NCBI GenBank assembly: GCA_025362705.1
Contig: JANYFH010000104.1
Span: 1-12,821, forward strand
DNA from: Betaproteobacteria bacterium
GTDB taxonomy: Bacteria; Pseudomonadota; Gammaproteobacteria; Burkholderiales; Usitatibacteraceae
Direction: 5' to 3'
DNA length: 12,821 bases
Program-made: the position numbers and the translations under genes
Part shown: piece by piece, positions 6,956 through 12,821 of the stretch
Position numbering within the stretch: the stretch's first letter is position 1
How the letters are laid out: each line of letters starts with the position of its first letter
The notes under the pieces: generated by a model
Database searches by the model: none
Told to the model about the DNA's origin: nothing
What the model saw: only the letters and a program-made list of their open reading frames with translations

Positions 6956-7855
6956 ATGTCCATTGCCCTGCTTCTGATTCCCGATTTCGCGCTCATTCTT
7001 TTCGGTTTTTTTCTAAATCGTTTTACCGATTGGGGCCGTGGCTTCTGGAGCGGTCTGGAAAAATTGATTTACTACGTGCTGTTTCCAGCGCTGCTGTTCA
7101 ACTCCATCGCGAAAACACAAATCGATTTTGTAACCGCAGCGCCCGCGCTAAAGACCGCTCTCGTGCTGGTCATCGCCGGTGTTGTACTCGCCTGGTTCGC
7201 CAAACCGCTGTTAAGGCCGACCGATAAATCGTTCGCTTCCGGTTTTCAAACCGCGTTCCGATTCAATACTTACTTAGGCCTCGCCATCGCGGGACGTCTG
7301 CACGGCGAAGCGGGCATCGCCGCGTTTGGCATCATCATCGGGCTCGTCGTGCCGCTGTGCAATATCGCCTCGGTATGGGCGCTGGCAAAACACAGCGACG
7401 CGAATTTGTGGAAAGAGTTGATACAGAATCCGCTGATCCTGGCGACTGTTAGCGGCGTGCTGTATTCGCTTGCCGGCCTGCCGCTGCCGGAACTTCTGCA
7501 GATGCTGATCTCGCGCATGGGTGCGGCCTCACTGGCGTGTGGGTTGCTGTGCGTGGGCGCGGCGCTGGAGCTGAAAAATGTTGGCAAAAACGCCGGGCTC
7601 ATCGGTTATTTCACGGCCGTGAAGTTGATCGCGATGCCGATCATCAGCATTTTTACCGCGCATGCTTTCGGCGTGAGTGGCGTGTACTTTGACATGGTAG
7701 TGCTGCTCGCCGCACTTCCGACTGCAACATCGGCGTACGTGCTGGCGGTGCGCATGGGCGGCGATGGTCCCCTCGTTGCGCAGGGGATTACGATCAGCAC
7801 ACTGTTCGGTATGCTGGCCATTCCTCTGTGGTTAAATGTAAGCAGATTTTTATAG
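6956..7855 (+). CDS. AEC-family transporter
   Basis: 299-residue inner-membrane carrier of the auxin efflux carrier (AEC) family, whose bacterial members move organic acids such as malate, malonate or lactate. About ten hydrophobic segments are visible in two blocks of five, split by a polar stretch around AKHSDANLWKEL. FRFNTYLGLAIAG (about 101-113) corresponds to the conserved FRN-like helix break of the first repeat, and PTATSAYVLA (about 259-268) to the second. The substrate cannot be read from the sequence. It starts 22 bases from the divergent hydrolase gene, so the promoters must lie partly inside coding DNA. It is followed after 10 bases by the metallopeptidase gene. A role in sulfolactate or sulfite traffic is possible but unproven. 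Confidence 0.85.
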   Translation: MSIALLLIPDFALILFGFFLNRFTDWGRGFWSGLEKLIYYVLFPALLFNSIAKTQIDFVTAAPALKTALVLVIAGVVLAWFAKPLLRPTDKSFASGFQTAFRFNTYLGLAIAGRLHGEAGIAAFGIIIGLVVPLCNIASVWALAKHSDANLWKELIQNPLILATVSGVLYSLAGLPLPELLQMLISRMGAASLACGLLCVGAALELKNVGKNAGLIGYFTAVKLIAMPIISIFTAHAFGVSGVYFDMVVLLAALPTATSAYVLAVRMGGDGPLVAQGITISTLFGMLAIPLWLNVSRFL

Positions 7856-7865
7856 AGGAAACATC

Positions 7866-8735
7866 ATGCGCCTTGAAGATGAACAGGAAAGTGACAACGT
7901 TGAAGACGGTCGCCGCTCGGGTGGCGGAATGGGTCGCGTGGGCGGTGTTGGCATCGGCACGGTTGTTGTTGCGCTGGTGGCGAGCTATTTTCTCGGCATC
8001 GATCCATCCACGCTGCTGAACGTGGCGCAGGTGGTTCAGGGGCCAGGTACCTCAGCGCCCTCGCAGCCGGTCGACCCGGCGAAAGATCCGGATGCGGCAC
8101 TAAAGTCGGAGATGGGCAAAATACTCCATAAAACCGAAGTTACCTGGAGCCAGATTTTCACGGAAATGGGTAGTCAATATCAAAAACCCAAACTGCATTT
8201 ATATAGCGGGCAAACCAGTACCGCCTGCGGTGCCGGCGACGCTGCGTCAGGACCGTTCTATTGCCCGGGTGACCAAAAGGTCTATCTGGATATGGCGTTT
8301 TTCCGCGAGATGGAAACGCGCTTTCGCGCCGGTGGCGATTTCGCGCGCGCCTATGTGATCGCGCACGAGATTGGCCATCATGTGCAAAAGCTAACGGGCA
8401 TCACCGACAAAACCGATGCCATGCGTGATCGGTTATCTAAAACGGAATACAACAAGATTTCAGTACGCGTCGAGTTACAGGCAGACTGTTTCGCCGGCGT
8501 ATGGGCAAATCATGCGAACAAGGCCAAGGCATTCATTGAGGCAGGCGATGTTGACGAGGCTCTGCGGGCGGCCAATGCCATCGGTGACGACATGCTGCAA
8601 AAACAGTCGCGCGGTGTGGTCGTGCCGGATTCGTTTACGCACGGCACGTCCGCGCAACGGATTCGCTGGTTCAAGACTGGTTTTGATAACGGCAGTTTGA
8701 AGGGATGCGATACGTTTGCCACACGAGATTTGTGA
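7866..8735 (+). CDS. ypfJ: Neutral zinc metallopeptidase, YpfJ family
   Basis: 289-residue predicted membrane-anchored metallopeptidase (putative neutral zinc metallopeptidase family). A charged, Gly-rich N-terminus (RLEDEQESDNVEDGRRSGGG) is typical. One membrane segment follows at about residues 29-44 (VGIGTVVVALVASYFLG), then a linker rich in Pro. The zinc site is HEIGHH (167-172), a HExxH motif, with Glu203 in ELQADCFAGVW as the probable third ligand. The family's substrate is not known. The ribosome site AGAGGAA overlaps the end of the AEC gene, 10 bases upstream, so the two are probably co-transcribed. A strong terminator follows. Confidence 0.9.
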   Translation: MRLEDEQESDNVEDGRRSGGGMGRVGGVGIGTVVVALVASYFLGIDPSTLLNVAQVVQGPGTSAPSQPVDPAKDPDAALKSEMGKILHKTEVTWSQIFTEMGSQYQKPKLHLYSGQTSTACGAGDAASGPFYCPGDQKVYLDMAFFREMETRFRAGGDFARAYVIAHEIGHHVQKLTGITDKTDAMRDRLSKTEYNKISVRVELQADCFAGVWANHANKAKAFIEAGDVDEALRAANAIGDDMLQKQSRGVVVPDSFTHGTSAQRIRWFKTGFDNGSLKGCDTFATRDL

Positions 8736-8750
8736 ACAGCCTGCCAAAAC

Positions 8751-8780
8751 AAAAACGGCACGCCTAAGCGTGCCGTTTTT
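8751..8780. terminator. Bidirectional intrinsic terminator
   Basis: AAAAACGGCACGC and its exact complement GCGTGCCGTTTTT form a 13-bp stem with a CTAA loop. The arms end in a T-run on one strand and an A-run on the other, so it can serve both the metallopeptidase gene and the convergent rplS operon. Confidence 0.93.
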
Positions 8781-8799
8781 ATTTGCAGCCAGCGAAAAA

Positions 8800-9180
8800 T
8801 TACTCGCCCTTGGTCTGCGTGGAAACGTAATCGAGTTTCTCTTTGATACGCGCCGATTTGCCTGAACGATCGCGCAGGTAGTAGAGCTTGGCACGACGCA
8901 CATCACCGCGGCGCTTTACTTCGATGGAGGCGATTGTTGGTGCGTGGGTCTGGAACGTACGTTCCACACCTTCACCGGATGAAATTTTGCGAACGATAAA
9001 AGATGAATTGAGGCCGCGATTGCGCCTGGCAATGACGACACCTTCGAAAGCCTGCACGCGTTTGCGCTCGCCTTCGATCACGTTCACGTTGACGATTACC
9101 GTATCGCCCGGGGCGAAATCAGGAATCACCTTGGCCAGACGGGCCATTTCTTCTTTTTCCAGCGTTTCAATCAGATTCAT
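8800..9180 (-). CDS. rplS: 50S ribosomal protein L19
   Basis: 126-residue L19, located at the 30S-50S interface of the large subunit. The sequence is highly typical: MNLIETLEKEEMARL at the start, FAPGDTVIVNV, FEGVVIARRNRGLNSSF, ISSGEGVERTFQTHAP and RRAKLYYLRDRSGKSARIKE. The ATG at 9180 is preceded by AAGGA at the proper distance; an in-frame ATG at 9195 adds only five residues and is unlikely. It is the last gene of rpsP-rimM-trmD-rplS, 108 bases after trmD, and ends at the bidirectional terminator. The sequence is of betaproteobacterial type. Confidence 0.97.
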   Translation of the reverse strand: MNLIETLEKEEMARLAKVIPDFAPGDTVIVNVNVIEGERKRVQAFEGVVIARRNRGLNSSFIVRKISSGEGVERTFQTHAPTIASIEVKRRGDVRRAKLYYLRDRSGKSARIKEKLDYVSTQTKGE

Positions 9181-9218
9181 TTTGTGTCCTTTCATGTTGG
9201 CGGCTGAAGAATTTTCTT

Positions 9219-9259
9219 CACACCTGTCGCATAGAGCAACCGATATTGAGGTTGGTGTG
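9219..9259 (-). other. Possible hairpin in the trmD-rplS spacer
   Basis: CACAC (9219-9223) pairs with GTGTG (9255-9259), and inside it CAACC (9237-9241) pairs with GGTTG (9250-9254), leaving a 13-base bulge on one side. It lies in the leader of rplS. A role in tuning L19 relative to the scarce TrmD enzyme is a guess. Confidence 0.35.
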
Positions 9260-9288
9260 CGCGTTTTATAGTTACTACTTTTCTGCTG

Positions 9289-10056
9289 CTACTTCTTCTG
9301 TTCCCGCCTGATTTCTTCAAGCAGTTTCAAATCCTGTTTGTTCCACGATTTGCCTTCCAGCAAATCAGCGCGTCGTTCGAACGTACGCGCCAACGCCTGT
9401 CTGCGCCGCCACGCATCGATCTTCGCGTGGTCACCGCTCATCAATACCGGCGGCACTGCTTCGCCATTCCAGCTCTCCGGCCGCGTGTAGTGCGGATGAT
9501 CGAGCAAACCGTCACGGCCTGGTGAAAACGAATCCTCTACTGCAGATTGCCCATCGCCCAACACGCCGGGCAGCAACCTCACCATCGCATCGATCAGCAC
9601 CATCGCGGCCAATTCGCCGCCAGACAGCACGTAGTCTCCAATCGACACTTCCAGGTCAACGCGCGATTCAATCACGCGCTCGTCGATCCCTTCGTACCGG
9701 CCACACAAAAAAATCAGGCCGTCTTCAGTTGCCAATTCGCGAATACCAGCATCTGTAATCGGTTTGGCTTGCGGCGTGACATAAACCACTTTCGGTTTCA
9801 CCACACCATTTGCAACCTGCTGCTTTACTGCCGCATCCAACGCCGCGGTCAACGGCTCGGCCATCATTACCATTCCTGGCCCGCCACCATAGGGGCGATC
9901 ATCGATGGACTTGTACGCGTTTACTGCAAAATCCCGTGGGTTCCAGCACTGCAGTTGCCACGCTTTTTCATCCAGCCCGCGACGCGTCACGCCAAAATCT
10001 GCAATCGCGTCAAACATCTCGGCAAACAAGGTGATGACGCCGTAATGCTTTGTCAC
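9289..10056 (-). CDS. trmD: tRNA (guanine-37-N1) methyltransferase
   Basis: 255-residue SPOUT-class methyltransferase. It transfers a methyl group from S-adenosylmethionine to N1 of G37 in tRNAs that read CNN codons, which prevents +1 frameshifting. The N-terminus is typical (GVITLFAEMFDAI). The trefoil-knot cofactor site is at LCGRYEGIDERVIE (117-130) and SIGDYVLSGGELAA (138-151). The catalytic Asp is probably D175 in VEDSFS, followed by GLLDHPHYTRPESW. The start is GTG (10056-10054), overlapping the rimM stop by four bases (GTGA), which indicates coupled translation. Confidence 0.97.
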   Translation of the reverse strand: MTKHYGVITLFAEMFDAIADFGVTRRGLDEKAWQLQCWNPRDFAVNAYKSIDDRPYGGGPGMVMMAEPLTAALDAAVKQQVANGVVKPKVVYVTPQAKPITDAGIRELATEDGLIFLCGRYEGIDERVIESRVDLEVSIGDYVLSGGELAAMVLIDAMVRLLPGVLGDGQSAVEDSFSPGRDGLLDHPHYTRPESWNGEAVPPVLMSGDHAKIDAWRRRQALARTFERRADLLEGKSWNKQDLKLLEEIRREQKK

Positions 10057-10556
10057 TGAAAATCCTGCGTCCAGTTGACCGTGACCAGCTTCGCTTCACG
10101 ATCCACCTTCAACACCACATCATCCAGATAAGGGATCAGTATTTCCTCTGTCCCCAGCTTCACGACCAGCACATCGTTCGCACCAGTTTCCAGCAGCGTT
10201 TCAATCTTGCCAAACTTCTCGCCCGCGGTATTGACCACATCGCAGCCGATCAAATCAAACCAGAATACTTCGCCTTCACCTGCATCTTCGAGCGCATCAC
10301 GCGGGATACCGATATCGCGTTTTGCCAGATTTTCTGCGGCCGTCCGGTCATCGCAACCTTTTAATTTGGCTACGACACCTTTGACATTCACCGCGAAATC
10401 TTCAAGCTCAAACTCTTCCCAACCTTTGTCGCTTTTCAATAACCACGACGCGTATGCATCGAGACTGTCGGGCGATTCGGTGAAAGTATGGAGCTTGAGC
10501 CAGCCCTTGATGCCGAAAGCACCGGCAACTCGCGCCATGACAACGACATCATCCAT
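10053..10556 (-). CDS. rimM: Ribosome maturation factor RimM
   Basis: 167-residue 16S rRNA processing factor that binds S19 and helps assemble the 30S head. The N-terminal beta-barrel starts at MARVAGAFGIKGWLKL (7-22). The PRC-barrel domain follows from EVFWFDLIGCDV (96-107), a form of the usual YYWxDLIG motif, and includes GANDVLVV (125-132) and ILIPYLDDVV (139-148). It lies between rpsP (46-base gap) and trmD (four-base overlap), its canonical place. The stop is TGA at 10055-10053. No strong ribosome site is seen before the ATG at 10556. Confidence 0.96.
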   Translation of the reverse strand: MDDVVVMARVAGAFGIKGWLKLHTFTESPDSLDAYASWLLKSDKGWEEFELEDFAVNVKGVVAKLKGCDDRTAAENLAKRDIGIPRDALEDAGEGEVFWFDLIGCDVVNTAGEKFGKIETLLETGANDVLVVKLGTEEILIPYLDDVVLKVDREAKLVTVNWTQDFQ

Positions 10557-10602
10557 GTTGCTTACGTCGCGCGGCCTGTTCGCTGCTGACTGCCGTGCAG
10601 TT

Positions 10603-10863
10603 TTAAACTGCGGCAGCGACTTTTTTGCCGTGCTTCTTGACGAGCCGCATCACGGTATCAGAAGCCTGCGCGCCTTTACCCTGCCAATATGTGAGGCGAT
10701 CCATGGCGATACGGACAGCTTCTTCGCCTTCTTTGGCCAGCGGGTTGTAAAAACCCACGCGTTCGACGAAACGACCATCACGCGGATTGCGTGAGTCAGC
10801 AACGACGATATTATAGAAAGGACGATTTCTCGCGCCACCGCGCGACAAGCGAATTACTACCAT
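10603..10863 (-). CDS. rpsP: 30S ribosomal protein S16
   Basis: 86-residue S16, a small-subunit protein needed for 30S assembly. It opens MVVIRLSRGGARNRPFYNIV and continues VADSRNPRDGRFVERVGFYN, both diagnostic, then DRLTYWQGKGAQASDTV and a basic tail. I placed the start at 10863 because AGGAGA (10874-10869) lies five bases upstream and family members start with MV(V/I)IRL. An in-frame ATG at 10899 adds 12 non-conserved residues and lies in the structured leader. It is the first gene of the operon. Confidence 0.97.
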   Translation of the reverse strand: MVVIRLSRGGARNRPFYNIVVADSRNPRDGRFVERVGFYNPLAKEGEEAVRIAMDRLTYWQGKGAQASDTVMRLVKKHGKKVAAAV

Positions 10864-10887
10864 TTGTTTCTCCTGTTTGGCCTTGAG

Positions 10888-10961
10888 CCGGTTGAACAAT
10901 CCGTTGACAACGGATAACGGGCCGGTTGAGAACCGGTAACTGATCCCTGCCGAAGCAGGAA
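10888..10961 (-). promoter_or_regulatory. Structured leader of the rpsP operon with three tandem hairpins
   Basis: In the RNA read from the minus strand there are three successive hairpins. The first (10961-10944) is a stem capped by a UUCG tetraloop, with five Watson-Crick pairs plus one wobble and one A-U pair. The second (10936-10922) is CCGGUU/AACCGG with a three-base loop. The third (10915-10899) is AUCCGUU/AACGGAU with a three-base loop. A second AACCGG at 10893-10888, 13 bases upstream of the Shine-Dalgarno, could replace the near one in pairing with CCGGUU, giving two exclusive folds. Regulation by a ribosomal protein is inference. Confidence 0.55.
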
Positions 10962-10969
10962 ATCCTTGA

Positions 10970-10999
10970 ATTATAAGCGGAAAGGGCTTGACGGTGCAA
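10970..10999 (-). promoter_or_regulatory. Promoter of the rpsP-rimM-trmD-rplS operon
   Basis: On the minus strand a perfect TATAAT (10975-10970) has TTGCAC (10999-10994) 18 bases upstream. Transcription would begin near 10963, just before the first leader hairpin, giving a leader of about 100 bases. Confidence 0.6.
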
Positions 11000-11028
11000 G
11001 GCCAAGCCAGTGACTTCTCAATTGCACG

Positions 11029-11133
11029 CTACAAATGCTCAGCCGCGTCAAATGGCAGCAACTCATAGGCGCGTCCGAGACTTGAGTAGAAAATTTTGAA
11101 AGTTCTCAACAACAAGCTTAACTGTTGATTTCC
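11029..11133 (-). pseudogene. Possible coding remnant cut by the IS element
   Basis: On the minus strand an open frame runs from the left end of the insertion sequence for 34 codons to a TAG at 11031-11029. It includes RTFKIFYSSLGRAYELLPFD followed by AAEHL. The LLPFDAAEH stretch recalls the middle of VapC-type PIN-domain toxins, but it is too short to be sure and has no start. It may be a decayed gene 3' end or chance. Confidence 0.25.
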
Positions 11134-11178
11134 TGACCTGCCCCCGCCTGTCGTACCAACTGAAATTAGAGAAGTCCG
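11134..11178 (+). repeat. Left terminal inverted repeat of the IS3-family element
   Basis: Starts TGACCTGCCCCC and pairs with the right end. Besides the first 12 bases, the blocks CGTACCAA, ATTAG and AAGTCCG are conserved between the two ends. Confidence 0.85.
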
Positions 11179-11201
11179 CCATTTCTTGGAGAATGACGGA
11201 C
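11174..11201 (+). promoter_or_regulatory. Hairpin over the orfA ribosome site
   Basis: GTCCG-C-CATT (11174-11183) pairs with AATG-A-CGGAC (11192-11201) around an 8-base loop that contains the GGAG ribosome site. A read-through transcript from outside would form this hairpin and hide the site, a known way for insertion sequences to limit transposase production. Its action here is inference. Confidence 0.45.
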
Positions 11202-11468
11202 ATGAAGAAAAGCAAACACAGCGAAGAACAAATCATCGGCTACCTCAAACAGGTCGAGGCAGGCATTCCATTGAAGGATATGTGCCGCAAGGTCGGCATC
11301 TCGGAAGCCACCTTCTATAACTGGCGCGCGAAGTTTGGCGGCATGGACGTGACAGACGCCAGGCGACTCAAGGAGCTCGAAGGCGAGAACGCCAAGCTCA
11401 AGAAGTTGCTGGCTGAAGCCCACCTAGACATCCACGCGCTGAAGACGGTCTTCGGACCAAAGCGCTAG
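11202..11468 (+). CDS. IS3-family transposase OrfA
   Basis: 88-residue DNA-binding subunit of the transposase. A helix-turn-helix is visible in SEEQIIGYLKQVEAG through DMCRKVGISEATFYNWRAKF. A leucine-rich coiled coil follows (RRLKELEGENAKLKKLLAEA), used for multimerisation. The ATG at 11202 is preceded by GGAGA at nine bases; an ATG at 11193 is too close to that site. The frame ends at TAG (11466-11468). A slippery A-AAG at 11459-11462, just before the stop, would let ribosomes shift by -1 into the orfB frame and make the OrfAB fusion transposase. Confidence 0.93.
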   Translation: MKKSKHSEEQIIGYLKQVEAGIPLKDMCRKVGISEATFYNWRAKFGGMDVTDARRLKELEGENAKLKKLLAEAHLDIHALKTVFGPKR

Positions 11469-11500
11469 CCCCACCAGCCAAACGTGAAGCGATTACGGAA

Positions 11501-12328
11501 ATGATCGGCGAGATTGGTCTTTCTGAACGTCGTGCATGCGCACTGGTGGGGCTCTCCCGCGATGCCTACCGTCATCCACCGCTGGTGGATGAACAGACAC
11601 GGCAGCTCAAGGCCAAGATCATTGATGTTGCCCATACGCGCCGCCGCTTTGGCTATCGGCGTGTCCACGACATGGTCAAGCCTGCGTTCCCCGGCGTAAA
11701 CCACAAGAAGATCTACCGCCTCTACACCGAGGCCGGGCTGACGGTGCGCAAACGCAAGAAGGCCAAGCGGCCTGTCGGCGAGCGGCAACCACTTAAGATG
11801 GCTCTGGCGGTCAACGACGTGTGGAGCATGGACTTTGTTTCCGACAGTCTGGTCAACGGGCGTCGGCTGAAATGCCTGACGGTGGCGGATGACTTTAGCC
11901 ATGAAGCCGTCGATATTGCGGTGGACTTTGGGATGGGTGGTGCCTACGTGGTGCGCATCCTCGATCAGGCTGCGAGGTTCAAAGGTTATCCAAGCGCGGT
12001 CAGAACCGACAATGGTCCTGAATTCACCAGCCGCGTGTTTATGGGCTGGTGTCAGGCCAATGGCATCGCGCATCTGCTCATTGAACCAGGCAAACCCACC
12101 CAGAACGGCTACATCGAGAGCTTCAACGGCAAATTCCGCGACGAGTGCTTGAACGAGCATTGGTTCGATAACCTGACGCAGGCACGAACTACGATCGCAG
12201 CTTGGCGGATCGACTACAACGAAGTGAGACCGCACAGCAGTTGTGGCCGCATGCCGCCTGCGAAATATGCCGCGCTGCACCGAGCAACACGGCAAGACCC
12301 TTTCACCAAAACCGAAGGAATCAGCTAA
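11501..12328 (+). CDS. IS3-family transposase OrfB (DDE integrase domain)
   Basis: 275 residues from the first ATG; the frame is open upstream through the end of orfA, so the real product is probably the OrfAB fusion made by -1 frameshifting. The rve-type catalytic core shows Asp111 in WSMDFVSD, Asp170 in RTDNGPEF and Glu206 in NGYIESFNGKFRDE. The D-to-E spacing is 35 residues, with Lys211 after the Glu, the expected DD(35)E signature. The N-terminal part (LSERRACALVGLSRDAYR) is the usual linker helix-turn-helix. The frame is intact, so the element could be active. Confidence 0.95.
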   Translation: MIGEIGLSERRACALVGLSRDAYRHPPLVDEQTRQLKAKIIDVAHTRRRFGYRRVHDMVKPAFPGVNHKKIYRLYTEAGLTVRKRKKAKRPVGERQPLKMALAVNDVWSMDFVSDSLVNGRRLKCLTVADDFSHEAVDIAVDFGMGGAYVVRILDQAARFKGYPSAVRTDNGPEFTSRVFMGWCQANGIAHLLIEPGKPTQNGYIESFNGKFRDECLNEHWFDNLTQARTTIAAWRIDYNEVRPHSSCGRMPPAKYAALHRATRQDPFTKTEGIS

Positions 12329-12339
12329 CCTTGCAACAC

Positions 12340-12384
12340 CGGACTTTCCTAATAAACCTTGGTACGGCTACAGGGGGCAGGTCA
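12340..12384 (-). repeat. Right terminal inverted repeat of the IS3-family element
   Basis: Read on the minus strand it starts TGACCTGCCCCC and matches the left end through the blocks CGTACCAA, ATTAG and AAGTCCG, with substitutions between them. Confidence 0.85.
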
Positions 12385-12637
12385 GGGCTCGACGGGTATT
12401 CAGATCAAACTGTTGGTTATGCAAATCAAATTCCCACTCCAATTGAGGCTCGTTTGCCGGGTCCCTCTTAAAGTCTTCATCTCCCGCGATTTGCTGACGT
12501 TGGTGCGGCGACAACGCATCCCAAGTAAAGGGAATAAAGGCATGAAGAACCTCATTTTGTATTTCGCTTGGCAAATCCGCAAACGATTTTGCCCAATGCT
12601 TGATGAGCCGTGGCTTTAGCGGCTTGAATTCGGCCAA
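12385..12637 (-). pseudogene. Hypothetical protein gene truncated by the insertion sequence
   Basis: The frame reads from the right toward the insertion sequence and is cut at its end, then runs seven codons into it. The visible part is about 84 residues, including FTWDALSPHQRQQIAGDEDF, KRDPANEP and QLEWEFDLHNQQFDLNTR. The WDxLSPxQRxxxAxxxDFxxDPA pattern resembles a family of uncharacterised proteins I have seen in accessory regions; its function is unknown. The TTG at 12637 with GGGAGAGG before it is a possible start. However, the frame stays open to a TAG at 12679-12677 and includes a plausible YWRPRTTAWERH, so the true start may lie further upstream and be damaged. The protein is almost certainly not functional. 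Confidence 0.6.
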
Positions 12638-12713
12638 ATGCCTCTCCCAGGCAGTAGTTCTTGGCCTCCAGTATGCCTAAATTAAGGAGTAGCTTGTCCA
12701 GCTATCTATATGA

Positions 12714-12821
12714 TTACCGAAAAATGCCTGAAAAGCCGCACCAGTGCTGGGGTTTGCCAGACTCATTTTTTAGCGTAAACGCGGAATTCATCGCGCCGTT
12801 CGCGCCACCACACTGCATTTC
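12714..12821 (-). CDS. Possible 3' end of a gene running off the window
   Basis: A minus-strand frame is open from the window edge to a TAA at 12716-12714, about 35 codons, ending GKPQHWCGFSGIFR. It is not recognised. It may be the tail of a gene beyond the window or chance. Confidence 0.2.
   Translation of the reverse strand, partial: EMQCGGANGAMNSAFTLKNESGKPQHWCGFSGIFR

Larger units (their letters stand above)
11134..12384 (+). mobile_element. IS3-family insertion sequence, IS407 group, 1251 bp
   Basis: A complete element with orfA and orfB in the usual IS3 layout, bounded by imperfect terminal repeats of about 45 bp that both begin TGACCTGCCCCC. The size and ends fit the IS407 group, which normally makes 4-bp target duplications. 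The flanking four bases (TTCC at 11130-11133, GGGC at 12385-12388) do not match. So the flanks were probably rearranged after insertion, or one end came from another copy. Confidence 0.92.

Noticed and set aside
9547..10059. 170-codon plus-strand frame across trmD
   Set aside because: Antisense shadow of trmD, with no recognisable domain or ribosome site.
11465..12295. Long open frame on the minus strand opposite the transposase gene
   Set aside because: It is the exact antisense of orfB, shows no family motif, and the sense frame has a complete DDE signature.
12704..12713. Ten-base match (TCATATAGAT on the minus strand) to the half-site of the gntR/suyA operator
   Set aside because: No partner half-site is present here and one 10-base match in a window this size can be chance.
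1..12821. CRISPR array, tRNA or rRNA genes
   Set aside because: No regularly spaced repeats and no cloverleaf or rRNA-like segment was seen on either strand.

Overview
This looks like chromosomal DNA of a betaproteobacterium of moderate GC content. The best taxonomic clue is the rpsP-rimM-trmD-rplS block: its S16 and L19 proteins read like betaproteobacterial versions, and the gene order is canonical. Accessory DNA flanks a metabolic island at both ends of the window.

Layout. (1) Positions 71-689, minus strand: a hicAB toxin-antitoxin pair. The toxin gene appears damaged by a one-base deletion near its 5' end, and a palindromic operator sits inside a good promoter. (2) 962-1768, minus: a GntR/HutC-type regulator. 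It is divergent from a four-gene plus-strand operon, and the shared intergenic region holds a near-perfect palindrome over the operon's -35 box. (3) 1938-5591, plus: suyA, suyB, slcC and comC, a complete sulfolactate catabolic module. SlcC oxidises (S)-sulfolactate to sulfopyruvate, ComC reduces that to (R)-sulfolactate, and SuyAB cleaves (R)-sulfolactate to pyruvate and sulfite. The two dehydrogenases together act as a racemase feeding the lyase. A 66-base hairpin lies between suyB and slcC. (4) 5606-6933, minus: a secreted class C beta-lactamase-like serine hydrolase, frameshifted in a run of five C. (5) 6956-8735, plus: an AEC-family transporter and a YpfJ-type membrane-anchored zinc metallopeptidase, ending at a bidirectional terminator. 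(6) 8800-10863, minus: the ribosomal/tRNA-modification operon rpsP-rimM-trmD-rplS, with a promoter and a strongly structured leader upstream of rpsP. (7) 11134-12384: a complete IS3-family (IS407-group) element with 45-bp imperfect ends, orfA and orfB. No target duplication is visible. It abuts a truncated gene on its right and a possible coding scrap on its left. (8) The last 180 bases show only a possible gene tail.

The biological highlight is the sulfolactate operon with its candidate regulator and operator. It carries no recognisable sulfite-handling gene and no dedicated sulfonate transporter in this window; the nearby AEC carrier is the only transport candidate. Other items of interest are the rpsP leader with mutually exclusive hairpins and the apparently disarmed hicA.
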